DNA from: Flavobacteriaceae bacterium
GTDB lineage: Bacteria; Bacteroidota; Bacteroidia; Flavobacteriales; Weeksellaceae
Reading direction: 5' to 3'
DNA length: 58,979 nt
NCBI GenBank assembly: GCA_031277475.1
Contig: JAITMJ010000063.1
Location: 1-58,979 of the forward strand
Shown here: in pieces, positions 33,534 through 41,787 of the stretch
Layout of the letters: each line of letters begins with the position of its first letter
Numbering within the stretch: position 1 is the stretch's first letter
The notes under the pieces: model-generated
Databases searched by the model: none
What the model saw: only the letters and a program-made list of their open reading frames with translations
What the model was told of the DNA's origin: nothing
Position numbers and translations under genes: made by a program

Positions 33534-33926
33534 ATGTTGCAAAGAATACAAACCGTTTGGATAGCATTTGCCGTTTTAGCATCGGTATTTTTGTATATGA
33601 GTTCCGATGATGTTCAGGTTTTTGATACGAATATTCCCGTGATCGGAATCGGAAGTTTCGCCGTTGGAATTATCGGAATTTTGAGCATTTTCAGTTTTAA
33701 AAACAGAAAAAGACAAATCGTGCTGAACAGACTCAGCATCGTTATAAACGCTTTGTTGATTGGTGTATTGATGTATTGGTTGCTAAATTTATCCGGAGGA
33801 ATTGAAATTCCCGAGAAGGGTATTGAGCCGGTTTTTCCCGCTTTGGCGATAATTTTTTTGGCGATTGCCAATCGTTTTATCCGAAAAGATGAAAGGCTCG
33901 TGAAATCTGTAGATCGACTTCGATAG
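33534..33926 (+). CDS. DUF4293 membrane protein
   Basis: 130 residues from the ATG at 33534 (MLQRIQTVWIAFAVLASVFL). A longer frame to 33492 is excluded because the promoter -7 box lies inside it. There are four hydrophobic helices: 5-20, about 38-55 (IGSFAVGIIGILSIFSF), 64-82 (INALLIGVLMYWLLNLSG) and about 95-112 (FPALAIIFLAIANRFI). The MLQRIQT start and four-helix layout match the Bacteroidota DUF4293 family, found next to rho in other flavobacteria as I recall. The function is unknown. A terminator follows its stop. Confidence 0.88.
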   Translation: MLQRIQTVWIAFAVLASVFLYMSSDDVQVFDTNIPVIGIGSFAVGIIGILSIFSFKNRKRQIVLNRLSIVINALLIGVLMYWLLNLSGGIEIPEKGIEPVFPALAIIFLAIANRFIRKDERLVKSVDRLR

Positions 33927-33951
33927 ACCTTACAACGATTTTTTTTGAGTG

Positions 33952-33988
33952 AAAACAGTTTTCAATTTTTTTTGGAAACTGTTTTTTT
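33952..33988 (+). terminator. Intrinsic terminator after DUF4293
   Basis: AAAACAGTTTTC (33952-33963) pairs with GGAAACTGTTTT (33974-33985) with one G-U pair, followed by further T's. It begins 26 bases after the stop codon. Confidence 0.8.
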
Positions 33989-34060
33989 ATTGAGCATTCG
34001 AGATTCGTATTGTGGGTTTCGAGGTTTTGAAAATATCAACAAAAGCCTTAAAATTTGCCT

Positions 34061-34921
34061 CTACTTTTTAAAATACCGAAACAGTTGTTTGGAATAATCG
34101 TCTCCGGTTTTCAGGTTTAAAAATCCGGCGGAAGAGTTTTCAAAATTTTCTTTCACTTGCCGGAATTTCTGGGTTTGATTTTCGGCAAAATCATATCGCC
34201 ATCTCGCGGAAGAAGTGTCTGCCCAAACTTGTTTTCCCGTTTCCGAATCTTGAAAAAGCGCATAGCCGATATTGGGAATTTCATCATCTTTTTCATCGAA
34301 AATTCGCATCGCCAAAAGCGAATGTTTTTTGGATGCCGCTCCCAAAATTCTTGTGCTGAAGCGGTCTTCAAAATCCGAAAACATAAACACGAAAGATTTT
34401 TTCTTAAAAACATTCATCACATATTCCAAAGCACCGTCAATACTGCTTTTTACGGGAATGTGTTCTGCCGACAAAATCTGCGAAATGATGGAGAGAATAT
34501 GTTTTCGCCCTTTTTTCGGAGGAATGGCTTTGTAAATTTTGTCTGCAAACAAAATCAGCCCGACTTTATCATTGTTTCCGACCGCCGAAAAACCGATACT
34601 CGCACAAATTTCCGCCACAAATTCGCGTTTCAGAGCGGTTTTCGTTCCGTAATCCATAGATGCGGAAATATCTACCGCGAGCACTACCGTCAGTTCGCGT
34701 TCTTCTTCCATCATTTTCACATAAGGTTCGCGAAAACGGGCGGTTTTGTTCCAATCAATTCTGCGGATTTCGTCTCCGAATTGATATGGACGAACTTCGG
34801 AAAACGTCATTCCTTGCCCTTTGAAAGCACTGTGATATTGCCCCATCAAAGCAGTTTCCGTTTTTTTTCGCGTGCGGATTTCTATCTGCTTTACTTTTTT
34901 TATGATGTCTTTTATTTCCAA
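34061..34921 (-). CDS. DUF58 protein with von Willebrand A-like fold
   Basis: 286 residues of the DUF58 family, soluble. The family signature is GQYHSAFKGQGMTFSEVRPY and QFGDEIRRIDWNKTARFREP (about 27-65). A VWA-type MIDAS follows in VVLAVDISASMDYGTK (DxSxS), then VGLILFADKIYKAIPPKKGR and FVFMFSDFEDRF. Such proteins normally sit beside a MoxR AAA ATPase and BatA/BatB membrane proteins and are thought to take part in assembly or stress tolerance. None of those partners is adjacent here: the gene stands between DUF4293 and the glycan cluster. Confidence 0.9.
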   Translation of the reverse strand: MEIKDIIKKVKQIEIRTRKKTETALMGQYHSAFKGQGMTFSEVRPYQFGDEIRRIDWNKTARFREPYVKMMEEERELTVVLAVDISASMDYGTKTALKREFVAEICASIGFSAVGNNDKVGLILFADKIYKAIPPKKGRKHILSIISQILSAEHIPVKSSIDGALEYVMNVFKKKSFVFMFSDFEDRFSTRILGAASKKHSLLAMRIFDEKDDEIPNIGYALFQDSETGKQVWADTSSARWRYDFAENQTQKFRQVKENFENSSAGFLNLKTGDDYSKQLFRYFKK

Positions 34922-35199
34922 TTTTAAAAAAAATCAAAGTTCAAGGCTTCGACTTTTCTCAGCCTGACAAAGTTCATGGCTGCCCACAATCGAAAAGTGA
35001 TTTTCGGATTGTTGCAGATGGAGTTTTTTTGTTATGCGAAATTAAAATAATAATGTTACAATACAAATATTTCGTATCATTATCGTATATTTACGGCTCA
35101 AATCGCATAATTAAAAAACATAAAATATAGAAAACCAATTATTTAACTTCAGCCGGAATATTTATTGTAAACTGATAAATTTCATCAGCAGGGATTGAT
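34922..35199. other. Gene-free divergent stretch before the glycan cluster
   Basis: About 280 bases. It includes a degenerate REP-like motif (GCTTCGACTTTTCTCAGCCT, 34945-34964) and an AT-rich region leading to the -7 box at 35200. No gene was seen. Confidence 0.55.
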
Positions 35200-35207
35200 T
35201 ACTTTTG
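35200..35207 (+). promoter_or_regulatory. -7 box of the DUF1361/glycan cluster
   Basis: TACTTTTG matches TAnnTTTG and lies 24 bases before the ATG at 35232. It overlaps a TTG that opens a longer frame, which argues for the ATG. No exact -33 TTTG. Confidence 0.55.
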
Positions 35208-35231
35208 TATCTAAAAATCACAGAACTTGCT

Positions 35232-35894
35232 ATGTTTAAGAAACTAAGAAACGCAAACAGATTAAACGAAGCGTTGTTTATGGGAGGATTGTCCCTCGTT
35301 TGTTTTTCATTGACGGCATTCAGATACAGCTATTCCGACACCAATGCGTTTATATTTTTAAATTGGAATCTGTTTTTGGCGTTTATTCCGTGGCTGTTGA
35401 TGACTTGGCTCATCATCTATCCGAAAATTCAACAATACAAAATAGCGGTAGGATTAATCATTTGCGTTTGGCTGCTGTTTTTTCCGAACGCACCGTATAT
35501 TTTAACCGATTTATTTCACCTAAAACTGAAATTATCTATGCCCGTTTGGTTTGATATGGTGTTAATATTTTCATTTGCGTGGACGGGCATACTTTTCGGT
35601 TTCCTCAGTTTATGGGATATTGAGCGCGTTCTTTCAAAATTTATGAACCGAAAATACATTCCCGTAATATCAATTTTTCTGTTGTTTTTAAGCAGTTTTG
35701 GCGTTTATTTAGGGAGATATCTCCGTTGGAACAGTTGGGACATTATACGAAATCCGTTCGGATTGGCATTTGATATCAGCGACCGATTTCTCGATCCTTT
35801 CTCACATCTCGGAACGTGGGGAATGACGGCTTTTATGGGATTGCTTCTGAGTATTCTCTATTTCTCTTTTAAATTTATAAGGAAAAGAGAATGA
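35232..35894 (+). CDS. DUF1361 membrane protein
   Basis: 220 residues from the ATG at 35232 (MFKKLRNANRLNEALFMGGL). There are about six or seven membrane helices, with the conserved LNWNLFLAFIPWLLMTWLII, LLFFPNAPYILTDLFHLK (the PNAPY-x-x-TD-x-H motif of DUF1361), VWFDMVLIFSFAWTGILFGF and GVYLGRYLRWNSWDI. The function is unknown. It is the first gene of a run with an acyltransferase and glycosyltransferases, separated from the next gene by 63 bases, so it may belong to that unit. An upstream TTG start (35205) is rejected because it lies in the -7 box. Confidence 0.88.
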   Translation: MFKKLRNANRLNEALFMGGLSLVCFSLTAFRYSYSDTNAFIFLNWNLFLAFIPWLLMTWLIIYPKIQQYKIAVGLIICVWLLFFPNAPYILTDLFHLKLKLSMPVWFDMVLIFSFAWTGILFGFLSLWDIERVLSKFMNRKYIPVISIFLLFLSSFGVYLGRYLRWNSWDIIRNPFGLAFDISDRFLDPFSHLGTWGMTAFMGLLLSILYFSFKFIRKRE

Positions 35895-35957
35895 AAAAGG
35901 AATAATATAAATATTTTCGTATATTTTCGTATCATTTATTAAAATCAAAAAACCATT

Positions 35958-36530
35958 ATGAAAATCCTTATCTACCGAATTTTCTTGAAAATACATTCTT
36001 TTTGTCAAACTTTTACAAACAAAGCCATTTTGGAAGTCTGCAAATTTCGAGGAATGAAAGTCGGAAAAAGTTTTAATATGCCCGGAAAAGTGTCTTTCGG
36101 AACCGAACCTTTTCTCATCGAAATCGGTGATAATGTGAACATTGCAGACGGCGTGAAATTTGTAAATCACGGTGGCACTACTACACTTCTGCGAAAACTT
36201 CCGGGTTATGAAGATGCCAGAATTTTCGGGCGAATAAAAATCGGAAACAATTGCACGATTGGTTTAAATTGTGTCATCAATCACGATGTTCAAATCGGGG
36301 ACAATTCCATTTTGGGTGCCAATTCCGTGCTTTCTCAATCTATGCCAAACAATACGGTTTTTGTTGGAAATCCCGCGCAATTTCTCTGCACGATAGAAGA
36401 TTACGGCGATATTGTCTTGAAAAATAATGCCGTTTATCCGCGAGAATTAGAGAAAAACAAAAAAAAGTTAGACCAATACATTAAAGAAAATCTTCCGTAT
36501 AAATTTAAAAAAGCAAAAAAAATCCGGTGA
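35958..36530 (+). CDS. Left-handed beta-helix acyltransferase (polysaccharide modification)
   Basis: 190 residues with a hexapeptide-repeat left-handed beta helix between about 40 and 140: PFLIEIGDNVNIADGVKF, FGRIKIGNNCTIGLNCVINH, DVQIGDNSILGANSVLSQSM and NNTVFVGNPAQF. Such enzymes transfer acetyl or other acyl groups from CoA to sugars. The His in CVINHDVQIG fits the catalytic position of the family. The C-terminus is a lysine-rich helix. It overlaps the next glycosyltransferase by one base (TGATG), so the two are translated from one message. O-acetylation of a surface glycan is inferred. Confidence 0.88.
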   Translation: MKILIYRIFLKIHSFCQTFTNKAILEVCKFRGMKVGKSFNMPGKVSFGTEPFLIEIGDNVNIADGVKFVNHGGTTTLLRKLPGYEDARIFGRIKIGNNCTIGLNCVINHDVQIGDNSILGANSVLSQSMPNNTVFVGNPAQFLCTIEDYGDIVLKNNAVYPRELEKNKKKLDQYIKENLPYKFKKAKKIR

Positions 36531-37669
36531 TGAGCAAAAAAATATTATTTATTTACTATCAAAACATCAAACCGGGAGGCGTGGCTAAAGTGCTTGCCAA
36601 CTTAACATCCGAATTGGCAGAATCGGGATATGATGTTGAAATCCTGTTTTTGATGCCTCCGCATAAAGATTTTTACCTTATAAATCCGAAAATAAAAAAA
36701 CATTACATCAATTCTTTTGATAATAAATATTCAAAATTTGCAATTTATATTTATGAAAAATTCAAATTTATTCCTAAAATATACAGTATCTATTCTTATC
36801 TTTATGATTTGGGAACGTATCGGGTTTTAAAAAAATGGATTAAAAAAAATCATCACAACTATGATACCATTGTTTCCTGCTGGTATAAACTTTCTTCGAT
36901 GATTTCTCTCGACAAGAAAGTGAGCAAAAAAACGATTGCCTGGGAACATGCAACTTATAATTCGGGAGGTGTGTTTTGGCATAAAATTTTAGGACGATAT
37001 TACAAAAATTTAAAAACGGTTGTCAGTACCAATATTCCCGGAGAAAAATACTATAAAAAAGTCAATAAAAATTCTCTTACTATTTACAATCCGATGGACG
37101 ATGAAGCGGAAAATCAAACCTATATTCCGCCTGACCGGAAAAAAAATATCATTTCCGTGGTTGCAAGATTAGATCCCGAAAAAAACATTTGCGAATTTAT
37201 AGATATCGTTTCCAAAACCAATTTTCCGGAAGATTGGAAAGTGGTCATCATCGGCAGTGGCAGAGAAGAAAGCCGGATAAAACAGGAAATAATGAATAAA
37301 AATCTATCTTCAAAAATTGAACTTTGGGGAAGTAGAAATATTGATGAAGTCTATCAACTGATTGCATCGTCCAAAATTAATTGTCTGACTTCCACTATTG
37401 AAGCATTGCCAACCATATTGATACAAGCCATGTTTTTCTCAAACGTTTTAGTGGCTTATGATTGCACTTACGGACCATCGGATATCATCAACGAAAAAAA
37501 CGGTTTTTTAATCCAAATGCATGATTGGGAAACATTTAAAAATAAATTGGAAAAACTCACACATAATGAAAAATTATTAAACATAATTATGAAATCTTCC
37601 TACAAAGAATCCAAAAATTGGAGAAAAGAAAAAATATTAAATCAATGGAAAAAAATACTGAACAATTAG
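36530..37669 (+). CDS. Glycosyltransferase, GT4 family
   Basis: 379 residues with a GT-B fold. The N-terminal domain has IKPGGVAKVLANLTSELAES (the donor/acceptor glycine-rich loop, residues about 14-33). The C-terminal domain has VVARLDPEKNICEFIDIV, VVIIGSGREESRIKQEI, IELWGSRNIDEVYQLI and the EX7E-like region LTSTIEALPTILIQAMFFSN. That region has the first Glu, but the second is replaced (QAM for EA), which is an oddity of this copy. The start at the ATG in TGATG is preferred over an overlapping GTG at 36527. It probably builds a capsule or lipopolysaccharide sugar with the genes around it. Confidence 0.88.
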   Translation: MSKKILFIYYQNIKPGGVAKVLANLTSELAESGYDVEILFLMPPHKDFYLINPKIKKHYINSFDNKYSKFAIYIYEKFKFIPKIYSIYSYLYDLGTYRVLKKWIKKNHHNYDTIVSCWYKLSSMISLDKKVSKKTIAWEHATYNSGGVFWHKILGRYYKNLKTVVSTNIPGEKYYKKVNKNSLTIYNPMDDEAENQTYIPPDRKKNIISVVARLDPEKNICEFIDIVSKTNFPEDWKVVIIGSGREESRIKQEIMNKNLSSKIELWGSRNIDEVYQLIASSKINCLTSTIEALPTILIQAMFFSNVLVAYDCTYGPSDIINEKNGFLIQMHDWETFKNKLEKLTHNEKLLNIIMKSSYKESKNWRKEKILNQWKKILNN

Positions 37670-38502
37670 ATTTATCAATCGTAATACCGGTTTACAACAC
37701 TTCGGCAACTTTTGTGAAAGAATGTTTAGACAGCATTTCCGCGGCAAAAATTCGGTATTCTTATGAAATCATTATCGTGAACGACGGCTCTACGGATTCC
37801 AAATTAATCGTATTTTTAAATGAATCTCACGATAATTTTATTTCTGTCATCCATAAAGAAAATACTGGCGTTTCCGCAAGCAGAAATCTCGGAATGAAAC
37901 AAGCAAAAGGCAAGTTTTTGATATGTTTGGATGCAGACGATTTATTAACTCCGAACATTAATAAAGCCATAGATTATCTCGAAAAAAACAGAAAATATGA
38001 CGCCGTTTACTGCGATTTACAATATTTCGGAGACACCCGTTTTTTATATAAAAAAAATGAATTTTCAAAATTTCAACTGATATACATCGGAAGCGTACTC
38101 ACGCCGTCTTCTACTTTGCTGCGACGAGAAATTTTTTCCAAAGTTCAATACAATGAAAAATTATCCTATTCCGAAGATAAAGATTTTTTTTCCAGAGCCG
38201 CCGTTTTGGGGTTTAAATTTAAATATTTTCATAAGCCGTTTTGTTTGTATAGGAAAATTTACGGAAATAAATCCCTTTCGCAAAAAAATATAAAGATGAA
38301 GGATGAAACCGAAATTTTTATTAAATCTCAATTTGATCCACACAAAGAAATCACGATAGAAGAGGTGAACAAATATGTGATTCATAATTTTGCGGGACAC
38401 AAAAAATATTTGGTCAAATTACTGTTGATTCTGTTTTTTCCAAAACTGTTTGACCTGCTTTTGAAAAGGAAAATTTTTAAAAATAACATCGTGATTGATT
38501 AA
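37645..38502 (+). CDS. Glycosyltransferase, GT2 family
   Basis: 285 residues from the ATG at 37645, inside the previous gene with a 25-base overlap in another frame; the frame extends to a TTG at 37618 but family similarity begins at LDLSIVIPVYNTSATFVKEC. GT-A features are IIIVNDGSTDSK (nucleotide-sugar Asp), NTGVSASRNLGMKQAKGKFL and CLDADDLLTP (the metal-binding DxD). SYSEDKDFFSRAAVLG is the ED motif of the catalytic base. The C-terminus ends in a hydrophobic/basic helix that may lie on the membrane. Donor and acceptor are unknown. Confidence 0.9.
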   Translation: MEKNTEQLDLSIVIPVYNTSATFVKECLDSISAAKIRYSYEIIIVNDGSTDSKLIVFLNESHDNFISVIHKENTGVSASRNLGMKQAKGKFLICLDADDLLTPNINKAIDYLEKNRKYDAVYCDLQYFGDTRFLYKKNEFSKFQLIYIGSVLTPSSTLLRREIFSKVQYNEKLSYSEDKDFFSRAAVLGFKFKYFHKPFCLYRKIYGNKSLSQKNIKMKDETEIFIKSQFDPHKEITIEEVNKYVIHNFAGHKKYLVKLLLILFFPKLFDLLLKRKIFKNNIVID

Positions 38503-38555
38503 TGTAACAGTTTACCAATTTTTCAATTTTTTAATCATCATCAATACATTTTTAC

Positions 38556-39722
38556 ATGAATACATTGATACAGAAAAAGAAAATTCTAATACGAATCGGC
38601 TCGCTGCGACACGGCGGTGCAGAAAAAGTTTTGGTTACTTTTCTGAAAAATCTCCCCGAAAATAAATACGAAATCGATCTTTTAACCAATTTGTATTCCG
38701 GAAAATATTTATCCGAAATCCCGAATTGGATTAATGTTTTTTATTTGTTTAAAGGCGAAATGATTACCACAAACCGATTGCAGGATATTTTACCAAAAGC
38801 AGCGAGAGTGATTTATATGAAAATTCTGAAAATTTTCCCAAAACTGCTTTACAAACGAACATTAAAAAATAAAAAATACGATATTGAATTTGCCGCAATT
38901 CACGGGTTTCGAGATGAAATTTTAAATTCGCCCATCAAATCTTCAAAAAAAATAATTTGGATTCACAACGATCTCCGAAAAACCGAACTCCATCATTATA
39001 CAGACGAAGAAATCCGTAAATTTTTTGGGTTTGATAAAATTTTGGTGATTTCCGAACAGATTCAAAAAGATTTTAAAAACCTCGCCAAAAATACCGCCGA
39101 AAAAAATAAAATCATGCGAATTTACAATCCTTTGGACACCGAAGAAATTCTTTTAAAATCCGAAGAAACTATTGATAACTACCGATTTGACGAACATATT
39201 CCGACTTTCATTTCCGTAGGAACCGTGTTTCCGCAAAAGGGATTCGACCGACTTTTGAGGGTTCATAAAAAACTTTTGGACGAAGGTTTTCCGCACAAAA
39301 TTTTAATCGTCGGTGATGGCTACGATTTTGAAAATATTAAAAAATTAAAGGCTGAATTAAACGTTGATGAAACCGTAACAATGCTTGGTTTCACAAGCAA
39401 TCCGTATCCGTATTTCAAAAAAGCGGATTTCTATGTTTTGAGTTCGCGATACGAAGGTTTTCCCACGGTTTTGTTTGAAGCCGCCGTTTTAAAAAAGAAC
39501 ATTATTTCCACCGAAGTTTCGGGCGCAAGTGAAATTTTGCAAAACGGGAAACTCGGTCTTTTGGTGGAAAATTCGGAAGACGGAATTTACGCCGGAATGA
39601 AAAAAGCACTCTGCGAACCAGAATCTTTTGAGCAATATCAATACGAATTGAAAAACCACGAAATGCCTTTCAGTCTGGAAAATTCCGTAAATTCCATTAT
39701 GAAAATTTTGGATGAATTGTAA
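38556..39722 (+). CDS. Glycosyltransferase, GT4 family
   Basis: 388 residues, GT-B fold. The N-terminal loop is IRIGSLRHGGAEKVLVTFLK. The C-terminal donor domain has FISVGTVFPQKGFDRLLRVH, ILIVGDGYDFENIKKL, VTMLGFTSNPYPYFKKADF and SRYEGFPTVLFEAAVL, with both Glu of the EX7E motif intact. It follows the GT2 gene by 53 bases and likely ends the cluster, since the next gene has its own -7 box. The two GT4 proteins differ in this key motif, so they probably add different sugars. Confidence 0.9.
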   Translation: MNTLIQKKKILIRIGSLRHGGAEKVLVTFLKNLPENKYEIDLLTNLYSGKYLSEIPNWINVFYLFKGEMITTNRLQDILPKAARVIYMKILKIFPKLLYKRTLKNKKYDIEFAAIHGFRDEILNSPIKSSKKIIWIHNDLRKTELHHYTDEEIRKFFGFDKILVISEQIQKDFKNLAKNTAEKNKIMRIYNPLDTEEILLKSEETIDNYRFDEHIPTFISVGTVFPQKGFDRLLRVHKKLLDEGFPHKILIVGDGYDFENIKKLKAELNVDETVTMLGFTSNPYPYFKKADFYVLSSRYEGFPTVLFEAAVLKKNIISTEVSGASEILQNGKLGLLVENSEDGIYAGMKKALCEPESFEQYQYELKNHEMPFSLENSVNSIMKILDEL

Positions 39723-39745
39723 AAACTTTCCAAATTTTCGCTTTT

Positions 39746-39760
39746 TCGCCCGTAGGGCGA
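39746..39760. repeat. GCCCGTAGGGC palindrome
   Basis: TCGCCC and GGGCGA pair around GTA. The same core recurs at 43081-43095 (CCGCCC-GTA-GGGCGG). It lies just after the last glycosyltransferase and could help termination, but no T-tract follows. Confidence 0.5.
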
Positions 39761-39901
39761 TACAAATCTGTGAGAATTTGTGAAATCTGTGGGAAATATA
39801 AAAAACATTCACCAAAAGCCATTTGCCTACTCAAACTCATAATTTCCTTTTGTATTCAAAACCACATCGTAAAAATTTTCCGGCATATTCGTTTTTTCAC
39901 T

Positions 39902-39909
39902 TAACTTTG
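39902..39909 (+). promoter_or_regulatory. -7 box of capA
   Basis: TAACTTTG matches TAnnTTTG and lies 31 bases before the ATG at 39941. No exact -33 TTTG at 19 bases. Confidence 0.5.
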
Positions 39910-39940
39910 TAAAATATTCACGTTAAAAAAACACAAACCG

Positions 39941-41065
39941 ATGAAAAAACGAACCTTCATTATTATTTTGCCCATTATTATTGTTTCGGCACTTTGGTTT
40001 TTAAATAAAAATTCTCAAGAAAAATCGCTTGAAATCAATTTAAAATCAAAAAAAATCGAACCTCTTAACGATAGTATTTCACACGAAAAAGATACGGTTT
40101 CCATCATCGGCGTTGGCGACATCATGCTCGGAACCAATTATCCGTCAGCGGATTATCTGCCGCCGAACGACGGGAAAGATTTGCTCGCTCCCGTGAAAAA
40201 TATTTTGGCAGATGCTACCGTAACTTTCGGAAATTTGGAAGGCACGTTGTTGACGGGAAACGGAACCGTGAAAAAATGCAAAAATCCCAATGTTTGCTAC
40301 GCTTTCAAAAGTCCGGAACATTATGCGGATTACATCAAAGATGCCGGATTTGATGTGGTGAGCATTGCCAATAATCACGTCGGAGATTTTGGAGAAATCG
40401 GGAGAAAAAATACGGTAGAGATTTTAAAATCGAAAGAAATTGCGTTCGCCGGTTTGGAAGAATATCCTTTTGCAACTTTTGAAAAAGACGGCATAAAGTT
40501 CGGTTTTTGCGCATTTGCCCCGAACAACGGCACCATAAAAATTACCGATTACGAAAATGCGAAAAAAATTGTTCAACATTTGGATTCCATTTGCGACATC
40601 GTGATTGTTTCGTTTCACGGCGGTGCTGAAGGCAGTAATTATCAACACATTACTCGAAAAAATGAACTTTTTCTGGGCGAAAATCGGGGAAATCCGTACG
40701 AATTTGCGAGAGTCGTAATCGATGCCGGTGCCGATGTGGTTTTCGGACACGGACCGCACTTGACGCGGGCGATGGATTTGTACAAAGACCGTTTCATCGC
40801 ATACAGTTTGGGAAATTTCGCCACATACAAACAATTTAATTTAAAAGGTTCATTGGGTGTTGCCCCGATTGTGAAAGTTTTTACCGATAAAAACGGAAAA
40901 TTTTTGGAAGCAAAAATCACGGCGATAAAACAAGAAGGCGAAGGCGGACCAATTTTAGACGAAACCGGAACCGCCATTCGGGAAATCCAAAATTTAACCA
41001 AAACCGACGTTCCCGAAACCGATTTGACGATTTCGGATGAAGGAATTGTGAGGAAAATCAAGTGA
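39941..41065 (+). CDS. CapA-family metallophosphatase-like protein
   Basis: 374 residues. An N-terminal membrane anchor or uncleaved signal (TFIIILPIIIVSALWFLN) is followed by a CapA/PgsA domain: SIIGVGDIMLGTNYPS, VTFGNLEGTLL, DVVSIANNHVGDFGEIGRKN, IVSFHGGAEGSNYQ, FGHGPHLTRAMDLYKDRFIA and YSLGNFATYKQF. The Asp, Asn and His residues match the calcineurin-like fold of the family. Members are linked to poly-gamma-glutamate or capsule formation, but without capBC genes the substrate is open. It follows the glycosyltransferases, which fits a surface-polymer role. Confidence 0.9.
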   Translation: MKKRTFIIILPIIIVSALWFLNKNSQEKSLEINLKSKKIEPLNDSISHEKDTVSIIGVGDIMLGTNYPSADYLPPNDGKDLLAPVKNILADATVTFGNLEGTLLTGNGTVKKCKNPNVCYAFKSPEHYADYIKDAGFDVVSIANNHVGDFGEIGRKNTVEILKSKEIAFAGLEEYPFATFEKDGIKFGFCAFAPNNGTIKITDYENAKKIVQHLDSICDIVIVSFHGGAEGSNYQHITRKNELFLGENRGNPYEFARVVIDAGADVVFGHGPHLTRAMDLYKDRFIAYSLGNFATYKQFNLKGSLGVAPIVKVFTDKNGKFLEAKITAIKQEGEGGPILDETGTAIREIQNLTKTDVPETDLTISDEGIVRKIK

Positions 41066-41097
41066 TTTTTAATTTAAACATTAAAAAGATTTAAACA

Positions 41098-41715
41098 TTG
41101 AAAGATTTGAAAATTTATAACCGCAAAAAGCAAGAGGCAAACTGCCAAAAGCCAATCGCGAAAAAAATCCTGCTTGCATCTCATTCGCCGAGAAGAAAAG
41201 AACTTTTACAAAATCTGGGTTTCGATTTTGAAACGGTTTCCATAGATTGCGATGAAATTTTTCCCGAAAATTCAGATGTTTCAAAAGTTGCGGAATACCT
41301 CTCCAATTTGAAAGCCAATGCTTATAAAAATCTGAACGCCGATGAAATTATAATCGCCGCCGATACGATTGTGGTCTTGGAAAATGAAATTCTCGGGAAG
41401 CCCAAAAATAAAGAAGCCGCCGAAAAAATGCTGCGAAAACTTTCCGGAAAAACACATCAAGTTTACACCGGAATCACCATAAAAACCAAAGAAAAAACCA
41501 TTTCGCAAACCGATGTTGCACACGTGGTTTTCGACAAGATTTCAAACGAAGAAATAGAATATTACCTGCGAAATTTCGAGCCTTTTGACAAAGCCGGAAG
41601 CTACGGAATACAGGAATGGATCGGGATGGCGAAAATTAAAAAAATCGAAGGAAATTTTTACACAATTATGGGTTTTCCGACCCATTTGGTTTATGAAATT
41701 TTGAAAAATTTGTGA
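41098..41715 (+). CDS. maf: Maf-like nucleoside triphosphate pyrophosphatase
   Basis: 205 residues if translation begins at TTG 41098. The family starts at residue 22: KKILLASHSPRRKELLQNLG, with IIAADTIVVLENEILGKPKN, LSGKTHQVYTGITI and FDKAGSYGIQEWIG, all Maf motifs. Maf proteins hydrolyse dTTP, UTP or modified nucleotides. No ATG or GTG exists between the preceding gene and the conserved part. The only candidates are TTG at 41098 or 41107. The N-terminal 20 codons lie in CAAAAGCC-type spacer sequence also seen before parE, so the original start appears to have been lost or displaced. The downstream end is normal. Confidence 0.88.
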   Translation: MKDLKIYNRKKQEANCQKPIAKKILLASHSPRRKELLQNLGFDFETVSIDCDEIFPENSDVSKVAEYLSNLKANAYKNLNADEIIIAADTIVVLENEILGKPKNKEAAEKMLRKLSGKTHQVYTGITIKTKEKTISQTDVAHVVFDKISNEEIEYYLRNFEPFDKAGSYGIQEWIGMAKIKKIEGNFYTIMGFPTHLVYEILKNL

Positions 41716-41787
41716 TTTTTTCTTGATTTTATTAAGTTTAACAGAAATAATTCTTAAATCTTTGAATGCATTGTATCTCAAAATCTA

